12,895 nt of DNA, from NCBI GenBank assembly GCA_003990745.1, contig RBNI01005209.1, positions 1-12,895 on the forward strand, read 5' to 3'. The translations under genes and the position numbers were made by a program. The notes below the pieces were generated by a model, which saw nothing but the letters and a program-made list of their open reading frames with translations, did no database searches and was not told the origin of the DNA. This DNA is from Jimgerdemannia flammicorona (Eukaryota; Mucoromycota; Endogonomycetes; Endogonales; Endogonaceae). Every line of letters starts with the position of its first letter. Within the stretch, counting starts at the first letter, position 1. This document shows positions 1 to 8,525 of this stretch, piece by piece.

Positions 1-391
1 CCCCTTCCCTAGTTCCTACAAATGACACCCCATCCACCATCATTGCAACCCTACTACCACTCTTCGCTACAATCCTCCTTACTAGTCCCTTATGTTTCCC
101 CCCCTTGAGGCCCCACCCAATCCACCACGCTTTGAAGAGCTCTAACATCAGCTCCTCCCACCTCACTATCCTCAGTCTCACTGGCCTCCGGGGGCCCTCC
201 TCAAACATGCTCTGCCAGTGTTCTGCAAGCCCCACCCATAACGTGATGACCCAGCCAACCATCAGCCACTCATTCCCTACCCCCCCCACTAGCCTTGACT
301 GCAGTGCCACCCACCGCCCACCCACCTCAGGGTTCGGCGCAGACACTCCCAGCCTTGCCCCAACAACCTTCCAAAAATTCTCCATACTCTC

Positions 392-463
392 ACACTCCCC
401 CAGCCAATGTTCAGGAGTCTGTATCACCCCTCCCTCCTGCTCTACATTATGACACTCCTCACA
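392..463 (-). other. C-terminal CCHC zinc-binding motif of ORF2
   Basis: The translated minus strand reads CEEC, then 14 residues, then H, four residues and C (C-x2-C-x14-H-x4-C), with no frameshift. It is preceded by LWIAWWRLLHRN, which resembles the helix found just before the zinc motif in L1/Tx1 and other APE LINEs. The motif is thought to bind nucleic acid and is required for retrotransposition in studied L1 elements. Past it the frame stays open to the window edge and is rich in Trp, Leu and Arg. Confidence 0.75.
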
Positions 464-919
464 GTCAAAGACCCTGCCATCCACCAGATGTCCAGACCTA
501 AAGTTTAGCATCACATTCCGATGCAACAGCCTCCACCATGCTATCCAGAGCTTTGGCGGAAGCCACCTCGACACAACCTTGAACCAAGACCATATGCCTG
601 CCCAGTCCCACCTCTCCCCGATCCCAGCCCCTTGCCAGGCCTCTGGCCAAAGGTCCTGCCCCAGACCCCTAAGGCACTCCATACCCTCCTCTAAGCAGAA
701 GTTCTCGACCAGATTCCCTCCCAATAAGAGTCTGTCCCACCTCCACATCTCCAGACCCCAGTCCTCATCCCCTTCAGTACCTTGCCAATGGATCCCAATA
801 TGGTGGGCCCCATCTACCACTCCCTACCAGAATCCTTAGTATCGCATCTTCTGGCTACCATTCAAGGCCACCAAGGACAGTAGATCACCTGAGCCACCCC
901 TAGGCGACACCCTTGTCTC

Positions 920-2419
920 TCACAAGCACTGCATAAGGGGCACCCATTCTCCTCCTCTCAACTCACTAGCCCTCTTCATCCACCATGCCCTCAAGCAGAG
1001 TAGCCTCTTGGAAAAGTCCACCAGGTCAAGGCCTTTGTGATCCACAGGAAGTGCTAATACCTCCCAACCAATCTGACTCCAGCGTCCAGCCCAGAGCCAA
1101 GAGCGGGCCATCTTGAGAAGCTTCTTGACCACCCACTTAGAGAAATCCAAATGGTAGCCCAGGTACCAAAGCTTTGGCATCCAATATACATTCAGAACAG
1201 TTACCCTTCCTGCCAGCGACACCTGTCTACCACTCCAACTTGTCAGTACTTTCCCCCATTCTTCTAGCTTATACTCCCACCACTCCTTGGGAAGTAGAGA
1301 GCCATACACCGAGAAGTAGATACCCAAGTACCATACCACTCCTCCCGCTGGGACAATTGTTCCAATGATGTCCCCCCCTATGATTCCTTCCCCAAGGACC
1401 ATTGTCTCACACTTGTGCCAGTTGAGTTTTGCCCCAGAGCATCTCTCATACCACTCGACTATCTCCTTGAGCATAGCCACATCTGCCACTGAGTCCAACC
1501 CCACCACCATATTGTCTGCAAAGGCCCCCACCTTCCAATTGACCCCCAAAATATTCAGTCCACCAACTCTGCATCTGATCCGATTCAACAATGGCTCCAG
1601 GGCGAAGGCATAGAGGATAGGTGACAGTGGATCCCCCTGAGGCACTCCCCTCCCCAAGGAGAAAGAGGCCCCCCTGTGATCATTCATCATAATCACAGCC
1701 CTACTCCCCTCCAGCAATCTGATAAGTGACCGACACATGCTCACTAGTACCCCAATTCGCTCCAGTACCTTCTCCAACCATACTCTCCATACCCTATCAT
1801 AGGCCTTCTCCTGGTCCAGAAATACCAAACAGTCATCCACCCCTGTAGCCCTGGCACCTTCAATGATGCTGTGAACCCATGCCATACCATCTCGGATCAG
1901 TCGGCCTCCAACAAAGCCTCGCTGCTCCTTCCCTATCACCTGTTGTGCCACCCTCTGTAACCTTGCCACCAGGATTTTTGTGACCAACTTGCGGTCCATA
2001 TCCAGCAGCATAATTGGCCTCCAATTTTTCCAGTCCTCCTTACATCCTTTGTCCTTATACAGCAGGGAAACTAGTCCCAACTGCTGCCCTCCAATCTACT
2101 CCCTGGTACTGATGACTGCATCACACATCAGCGACATCTCCTCCAGAGCCTCCTCTATGGATGCCATATATTTCCAAAAGTCCCAAGGCAGACCATCCTC
2201 CCCAGGCACCGTTCCTAGGGTTGTTGATGCCAGAACTCGAATGATCTCCTCGCCCAAAACCAGTTGGCCAAGATCCCCCAACCCTGCTGCCAGATTTGGG
2301 TGCCAATCTTCCAGATGCCGCTCAATGTCCTGCGCCACCTCCCCTCCCTCCTCTTCACTCCAGAGGTTACTCCAACAGGTGCTCAGCTGGTCAAGGATCC
2401 CCTGCACACCTAGCACCAT
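920..2419 (-). other. Reverse transcriptase domain of copy 1 ORF2
   Basis: RT_nLTR-like polymerase. In order: SLLYKDKG and WKNWRPIMLLDMDRK (fingers), QRGFVGG, motif A FLDQEKAYDRV (catalytic Asp codon 1814-1816), motif B RGVPQGDPLSP (about 1613-1651), motif C AFADNMVVG (1511-1522), motif D SGAKLNWHKCETMVLG, the YLGI strand, and the L1/Tx1-type thumb (SWSGRQVSLAGRVTVLN, then PVDHKGLDLVDF). Motif C reads F-A-D-N, so the second catalytic Asp is replaced by Asn (AAT at 1511-1513). An in-frame TAG lies at 2096 and a TGA at 920. Upstream, 2419-2099 carries the conserved pre-RT helices including VPGEDGLPWDFWK. Confidence 0.93.
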
Positions 2420-2830
2420 CTCTCCCTCATCATTAAGGACTCCTTCCCACTAGTGTCTTGCTCCCCTAGCATGAAGGAGACAGGACAAGAGCCTCGTAGG
2501 TCATTCTCCTTCTTCCAATCCTTGCCACCTTAACCTGGCCACCATAGCCTGAGCCTGTACTGCTTCCTCCTGCCTCAGCAAATCCTGCAGTTCCACAACT
2601 TCCAACTTAGCCTGCATAGCCTTCCAGTCCAATACCTCCTCCTCCACCAATAGCCCAGCCCAATTCAGACATAGTCTTTCTAGTCTCCTAGATGCCCATC
2701 AGACTCGTCTCCTCTGCTGAGCACCCTGCTCCTTCCCCACTTCCCCCCAGTACCTCTGAGCTTCGGATTTCAGTCTACGCCACCTATCTCCAATCCTTAT
2801 CCCTGCTCACCTCCAATTATTAACCTTGGA

Positions 2831-3603
2831 TCATACCTCTGCCACCCATTCATTCCACAGATCCATCTCATCCAACAGTGAAGAGTTCAGATACCAATGC
2901 CCTGGCCCCTCTCCACTCCCTCCAAACCTTCCACCTTCCCGAATACCCCAGTGATCTGACCAAGGGCACCACTCGACCTCCATCATCTCCCAAACTATGT
3001 GTCCCCAACACTCAGCAGTCAAAACCCAATCAATCCTAGTACCCAGCCCTCCCACCCAGTGGGTATATAGACGGCAATCCCCATCTTGAAGTCGCATGGC
3101 ATCCACCAGTGAGCTGAGCCATTCCACCTCTTTCCAGTCCTCTAATCCCCCACTCCTTCCTGCCATACCCTGTCCCCCATCAGTTCTGTCCAGTCTGCTC
3201 TCCCATATTATATTAAAATCACCCCCCAGACAGTCCACCCCAGTCTCAACCAAGAGCCCAGAATCCCGCAGATCTCCAATCCATGCCACTCGGGCCCCCT
3301 CTCAGCTGGGCAGTAACAAGATCCCACTACAATTGAGTTCCATCCAGGCCTCCGCCATGTCCCCCACACTAATCTACTACTCCAATGTCCAGTGTCTGCA
3401 ATGTCCCCTTTCTCCTTCCTAACCAGGATTCCCACTTTACTCTGCCAAACTGCCTCCCCACCCCACTCTCTTGTCCATTTCAGTCTATCTTCCTCCCCCT
3501 CACACCATACATCTTGAAGTAAGAAGATATCCGCCTCCAGTTTCTTCAGCCATCCAAAAATCATATATCGCCTCCCAGTCCCCCTAAGCCCATTGATGTT
3601 CAA
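2831..3603 (-). other. AP endonuclease domain of copy 1 ORF2 (EEP superfamily)
   Basis: This domain nicks target DNA to prime reverse transcription. Visible motifs are NINGL at the N-terminus (about 3600), FLLQD where the metal-binding LQE is usual (Asp codon 3511-3513), GILV in the core, a CYCPAERG strand before the frameshift, LGGDFN (3212-3226), a conserved RIDWV strand and the catalytic SDH motif (WSDHWGI, about 2945-2965). The first part is read in one frame (3603-3303) and the rest in another (from about 3300), with the shift in a short G run. The Glu-to-Asp change also appears in copy 2, so it looks like a family feature. Confidence 0.85.
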
Positions 3604-3664
3604 AGAAAAAATGTTGGTTATACTATTTATAGCAAATTATTTGATAATGTTGAAATCTCCATAT

Positions 3665-5551
3665 CTATAATTCCATACTCACTTCCTCTCCAGCCAGATC
3701 CAGGTTCCGTTCTGCCACAATCTCATCTTCCACATTTTGCTATTCGTCCAGAGCTGCTAACAATTCTGCACAGTCCTCACCATCTACCATCTCCATCGAC
3801 ACCTGATGCTCCTCACACACCACCTGCTACTTTTCCAGTCCCTTCCGTGGCCCCCACAGATAAGCTGTCCTTTCGTTAGTGATTCCCAAGAGTGTTGCCT
3901 CCCTTGTCTCAGTGACCTCATACTTCTCCACCTCCAGAAGAGCTGCCATCATTTCATCTCTCAACTTCCTCACGACCTTCTCCCCTCGCAGCACTCATCC
4001 CCAGAATTCCTCACTGATCACCCAGAAGTCGATCTCACCTAGTTCCTTGGCTGCCATGTTTTGTAGTGCCCTCAATAGCCACTTCTCCCCTCCCACTACC
4101 TCTGCTGCCTGCGCCAACTCCGCCTCTCCTTCCTTCCTCTCTTCAGTTCGCACAGACTCATCCCAACCATCCTCAGACATATCCTCCAGCTCCCCCTCTC
4201 CCACCTTGAGAACACCATACTGGATCTGATTATCTTTCACCATCGCCATGTCCACTATAGCCTCCTCCTGTCCCTATCCCCCACTCTCCTTTGGCTTCCT
4301 CCCATGCTGCTCCACCTCTGCCCAGATGCTAGCACTTGCTCCCGCACCCTCCTCCACAGCCCTGGCCCTTTGACCCCCATCCAAACTGGCCAACAAATTC
4401 TTCTGCAGCTGTCTCTCCTTTGCCTTCTCCCAAAGCACCTTATCCATTTACACCTTTTTGCCCTTGATCACCTCCACTACTGTCCTAGCCTCGTAAGCCC
4501 TCCAAGCCCTTTGCCTCCTCTCCACTGCCCCAGCTAGGTCCTCAAGCACCTCCAGTAGTTCCTCCTCCTCTTCCTCTAACCCCTTCACCCTTGAAACCTT
4601 GCACTCCACTGGGCCCCACTTCATTGCCACCAGCCAATCCCTAGCCTTCCCTGTATTCTCCATCCCAAACAGCCTCAACTGGATGTCCACATTACCTGTC
4701 CTGAGCTCAGTCCCCTCTCATACCCTGAACCCAATATCGACCACCTCACCATACTCCTTCACCACATCCATGACCAGCCTCCTCGCCTCCTCCTTCTTCA
4801 CTATCAGCAAGTCTGCAATCACTAGATGAACCACTCGGGGATCCCACCTCATACACCTCGCCATCGGCACCGAAATCCCTCTAACCACCACACCCTTCTC
4901 CACTGCCTCCAGTAGCAAACCCTCCTCTTCAAACCCCACCTCGACTGCCTCCAGCTTCTTTAAAAACTTAACCGAGGCAGCACCTTTCACCTCACTAGCC
5001 AGCAGCCCCAGCACCATCTTTGCCATCACCACCAAGCCACGGAAGCATAGTATGACGGCAAATTCTGATCAAGATTTTTTGAGTAACGGGCCACCACCAG
5101 GCCTGTCACACCATCAGCCAGGTCCCCAGGTCTCATGCCACTCCCCTGTCCAGGTCCCCCATCAGCTGTCACATCTGGATTTTTTTCCAGATTGCCTGTC
5201 ACACTGCCATCAACAGTCACTGCCTCAGTCACTACAACTCCAGCCCCACTATGCTGTCCCTCCAGTGGAGAGGCCTCTATACCACTCGAGGTAGCAGCTG
5301 CCCTCCTTAGCTCCAGCCAGCCATCCAGTCCAGTCACCTGCTTCCCCATCCTGACCTTATCTGCAAAGGTCATCCTCCCTCCCCCATGTGGCCTTGCACC
5401 TCCTCTGCTACCACCTCCAGCCCCATGTCCCCTTATCGAAGCACTTGGTATGCCAAGACCAGTACCTTGACCCCCCCCCCACATGTTGCCAGTCAAAGGC
5501 ACTGGGCCCCCCCTGCCTAGTATGCTCACCAGAATGCAAGTTGCTCGCCAT
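3665..5551 (-). pseudogene. LINE copy 1 ORF1 (RNA-binding/chaperone-type protein), disrupted
   Basis: ORF1 proteins of LINEs bind the element RNA. I chose the ATG at 5551 because its context is Kozak-like (AAG ATG G) and because 5551 to the TAG at 3665-3667 is exactly 629 codons in one frame. The same terminal stop exists in copy 2 (EEVSMEL-stop versus EEMSVKL-stop). In order the protein shows: a Gly-rich basic N-terminus; a segment with NLEKNPDV; an RRM-like stretch around 4930-4650 resembling Tx1-type ORF1 (VVHLVIADLL, KEYGEVVDIGF); an acidic, probably coiled-coil region (EEEEEELLEVLEDL); and a long acidic C-terminal tail. Breaks: a frameshift near the 10-base G/C run at 5471-5480 and a compensating one near 5050 (one base missing relative to copy 2), with stops at 4718, 4448, 4274, 3995, 3827 and 3740. 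The TGA at 4718 is TGG in copy 2; the TGA at 3995 is AGA there. No zinc knuckle was seen. Confidence 0.8.
5169..5192. repeat. Conserved 24-nt block with perfect 7-bp hairpin, copy 1
   Basis: The bases 5173-5192 form arms ATCTGGA and TCCAGAT around six T (six A in the sense RNA). All 24 bases, including CpA sites, are identical in copy 2. On the minus strand it encodes (N)LEKNPDV of ORF1. Confidence 0.8.
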
Positions 5552-5650
5552 CTTGATAGTACCAATACTTGAAGATATTGTCGAAAGTATTGTCTGAAGT
5601 TTGTGTCACCTGAATGTTACCGGTGAAAGATGAATATACTTTTTTCTCAT
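5552..5650 (-). other. 5' leader of LINE copy 1 and junction with copy 2
   Basis: About 90 bases lie between the ORF1 ATG (5551) and the first base that aligns with copy 2 (about 5650). A 10-base identity, caatatggtg, anchors copy 2 at 5669-5678 to copy 1 at 796-805, and weaker similarity runs a little further left. The stretch includes an imperfect direct repeat (tattgtc at 5578-5584 and 5590-5596, approximate) and a T6 run near 5640-5645. A LINE internal promoter would be expected here but I cannot point to motifs. The target-site duplication cannot be defined because the other end is outside the window. Confidence 0.5.
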
Positions 5651-8519
5651 TACTCCATCAATATAGATCAATATGGTGAGTCCCCTCTACCACTCCCCAC
5701 TAGATCCTTTAAACCTAAAGTATCTACTGCCTCTCAGTCCAACTATTAACAATAAATCACCAGAACATCTTCTAGGAGAGAATCTTGCCTCCCAGATCTT
5801 CTACATCAAAGACACTTACTCTATATCCCTCTATCCCTCAACTTGATAGCTCTCTTTATCTACTAAGCCCAAAGGTAATATAACCTCTTCAGGAAGTCTA
5901 CTGGACTTAAACCTTCTCTATCCACCAGACCTGCTAAGACCTCTCAACATATCTGGCTTTGTCTCTCTGCACAAATCCAGTCCTTAGTTATCTTTAAAAA
6001 CCTTTTCATCACCTATGTCAGAAAGTCCAAGAGATATATCATATATCATAACTTCAGCAACCAGTAGATATTAAGAATTGAAATCTATCTAGCAAGAGAG
6101 ATGTAGTTGTCTCTCTAATTCTAGAGGGCCTTTTTCTATTTCTCTATCTTTCTTTTCTACCAAATTCTGAGTAAGACAGATCTATATACTAATAGGAATA
6201 TATCTGGATACTATATCATCTCTCTTGTAGAGATAATAGTATCCACAATATCTCCACCCACTAAACCATTTCTCAGTATCATTATCTCATACTTATGCTA
6301 GTTAAGCTTAGCCCTAGAGTACTTCTTATATAAGTCAATAACAGTCAGCTCACCATATTATCATCAGAGCCAAGTCTCACTACTATATTATCTGTAAATG
6401 CTCCAATCTTCCAAACCACCTCTAGTACTAAAAGCTCAGATATTTGATAGTAAATTCTATCTATTAAAGGCTCTAACAATAGTATATATAAAATAGAGAA
6501 CAGTGAGTCTCCCTGTAGGACTTCTTTCTATAATAAAAATGAGGTTTCATAATAATTATTATATAAGATTACAGTCTAGCTATTCTCCAAAAGACTGATC
6601 ATTACTAACCAAAATCAGTGAGAGATACTAATCTTCTTCAATATTTTCTTCAGCCAGACTCTCTGAACCCAATCATAGGTCTTCTCCTCTGCAGAAATAC
6701 TAACTGGCCATCTAGTTCACTAGCTCTTACCTCCTCAATAATACTATAAACCCTGGCTGTCCCATCTCTTATTAGCTTACTACCAATAAAGTCCCACTGT
6801 TCAATCTCTAATATCTATTAAGCCATCTTCTGCAACCTCACAATAATCATCTTTGTGACCAACTTCCTATCTATATTTAGGAGTATAATTAACCTCTAGT
6901 TCTTTTAATCTTCTCTCCTGCCCTTATCTTTATAAAGCAGTATTACTAGACTAAGATTCTAACCTACAACCTACTCTCTAGACATAAGAACTAAGTCACA
7001 TAGTGCTGTCATCTCCACTAAGACCTTCAGAACTCCCACCATCTTCTTCCAAAAGTCTCAAGGCAGACTATCCTCACTAAGAGCTATACTCTGTTTCTTA
7101 GTTAATGAGATACTTAAAATCTCTTCTCTCTAGACTGGCTGAGCTAATTTTCTAAGATTATCTACTTACAGAGAGTGCTAATTCTCCAGATAGTGCTCAA
7201 TCTCTCTCTCATTAGTACTATCCTCTTCCTTATCCTATAGGTCTCTCTGTCTATTTCTCAATAAACTCAGAATTCTCTATATCTCAATCACCAGAGGACT
7301 CTTTATATCAAGTACCCCATCTCACTACTGCCTTACCCTCCTCACCTACAGAAGCCTAGACAAATACTTGGTTGATTTCTTATTCTCCTCAAGCTCCTGC
7401 TATCTCAACTAAGCTACTATATCTTATATATAAGCCTTCTCCATCTCTCTCAATACTCTCTTTAACTCCTCTACCTCCAACTAAGCCCATCTCAGCCTCT
7501 AATCCTCTATATCCTCTTGTACTATATTTCTGCCCACTCTAGCTATAACATCTCTATTCTGTAGAAGGTCCACCTTACTCATCATCTCTGCTGAGCCCCT
7601 CAAAACCTACCAGCTTCATCTCAATATAACTTGACAGCTTTCTTTAACTTCACTCAACAGATCTCTACTGTGGACCCCTCACTCTCCCAGTAAACAATCT
7701 TCAACCCAATATTCTCTATCTATACATCTCACAACTCCTCCTCCTCTAGTGAGGAGAAATTGAGATACTAATATCTAGGCCCATCACTACTCTCTCCAAG
7801 TTAGCTATATCTCAATAGTCTCTAATAATCCAACTACAGATACTACTCTATCTCTAAAATTACCCAGACATCTATCCCTCAGTAGTTAGCTATTAACATC
7901 TAATCTATTCTCATTCTAAGTATATTCACTTAATGAGTATAAACTCTTCAGTCACCTTATATTATTCTATCAGTATCTACTAATAAACTTAGATGCTCTA
8001 CTTTCTTACAAATGTCTAGACTGCTACTATAGCCCACAGTATGCCTCTCCATCAGTTCTATCCACTAGTATATTCTGCACTATGTTAAAGTTCTCTCTCA
8101 GTACATCTACACTAGCTTCAGCAGGAGCTCTATACTCATAAAGTCCATCTAGTCACTCTGTATAATAACTTCTAAATACAAGATAACAATAAGAGTCTAC
8201 TACTACTAAATCTTACTCTGACCTTCACCACTCTCTCTATATTAGCAGTTGCTCTATCCCCTAATCTCACACAGTTTCCCCTTACTTCTCTATATCAGAA
8301 TTTCCATCTTATCTCTCTAAACTCCATTCTCTTATCAATATCTGTTTATCTAATTTCTTCTCACAGTATATATCCTATAACAGCAAAAGATTCATCTCCA
8401 AACTCTTCAGCCAGGCAAAAATATTTTGATGTCTTATAGAGCCTCTCAGATTATTTATATTCAATGAGAAAACATTAGTTGTACTATTTATAAAAAAATA
8501 GTATTTTATAGTGACCTCA
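5650..8519 (-). pseudogene. LINE copy 2 ORF2 remnant (endonuclease and RT)
   Basis: Decayed homologue of copy 1 ORF2. Recognisable pieces on the minus strand are SLNINNLRG (about 8446-8470), the endonuclease helix with LLL-stop-D (TAG 8375-8377, Asp 8372-8374, where copy 1 reads LLQD), and motif C AFTDNIVV (6387-6398). The SDH motif is lost (His to Tyr). Many stops in all frames come from CAG, CGA or TGG sites. The frame at the ORF1/ORF2 junction is open where copy 1 has TAA at 3637 (TAC here), so the ancestral ORF2 reached back over the ORF1 stop. No function is possible now. Confidence 0.82.
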
Positions 8520-8525
8520 TCTTCT

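Larger units (their letters stand above)
1..3636 (-). pseudogene. LINE copy 1 ORF2 (endonuclease-reverse transcriptase), disrupted, truncated by window edge
   Basis: ORF2 encodes the nicking endonuclease and reverse transcriptase for target-primed reverse transcription. It is open from just after a TAA at 3637-3639 and continues to base 1, at least 1,210 codons, without an ATG near its start. One frameshift at a G5C3 run near 3296-3301 divides the endonuclease. The remaining frame is collinear to the left edge but carries stops at 2831, 2807, 2699, 2501, 2450, 2096, 920, 836 and 824. Order: endonuclease (about 3603-2831), acidic/helical linker (2830-2420), fingers and RT (2419-920), then a C-terminal domain ending in CCHC (463-392) followed by about 130 further residues. 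The region 823-1 is uninterrupted. ORF2 overlaps the end of ORF1 in the +1 frame. Confidence 0.9.
1..5645 (-). mobile_element. LINE (APE-type non-LTR retrotransposon), copy 1, 3' end outside window
   Basis: Read on the minus strand, this block has the order of a two-ORF LINE: short leader, ORF1, AP endonuclease, reverse transcriptase, CCHC motif. The endonuclease at the ORF2 N-terminus, the RT motifs and the C-terminal CxxC/HxxxxC match the L1/Tx1-like APE LINEs. I cannot assign a clade firmly between L1/Tx1 and a fungal-specific group. The 5' boundary lies between about 5600 and 5650, where sequence alignable to copy 2 begins. The 3' UTR and tail are left of the window. The copy is inactive (15 in-frame stops, three frameshifts) but much less decayed than copy 2. 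Its sense strand is very poor in C. No LTRs are visible. Confidence 0.93.

Noticed and set aside
392..463. A frameshift inside the CCHC motif
   Set aside because: Base-by-base recheck showed both Cys pairs and the His are in one frame, with no indel.
105..839. Plus-strand ORFs rich in Ser, Pro, His and Thr (also at 1174-1613, 1980-2453, 3096-3422, 3806-4229, 5052-5597)
   Set aside because: They lie antisense to LINE ORF1/ORF2, have only the composition expected from the C-rich complement, and show no domain motifs.
5551..5565. An upstream TTG at 5565 as start of ORF1
   Set aside because: The ATG at 5551 has a good initiation context and lies in the frame that ends at the stop conserved in both copies; the TTG frame only joins the shifted middle segment.
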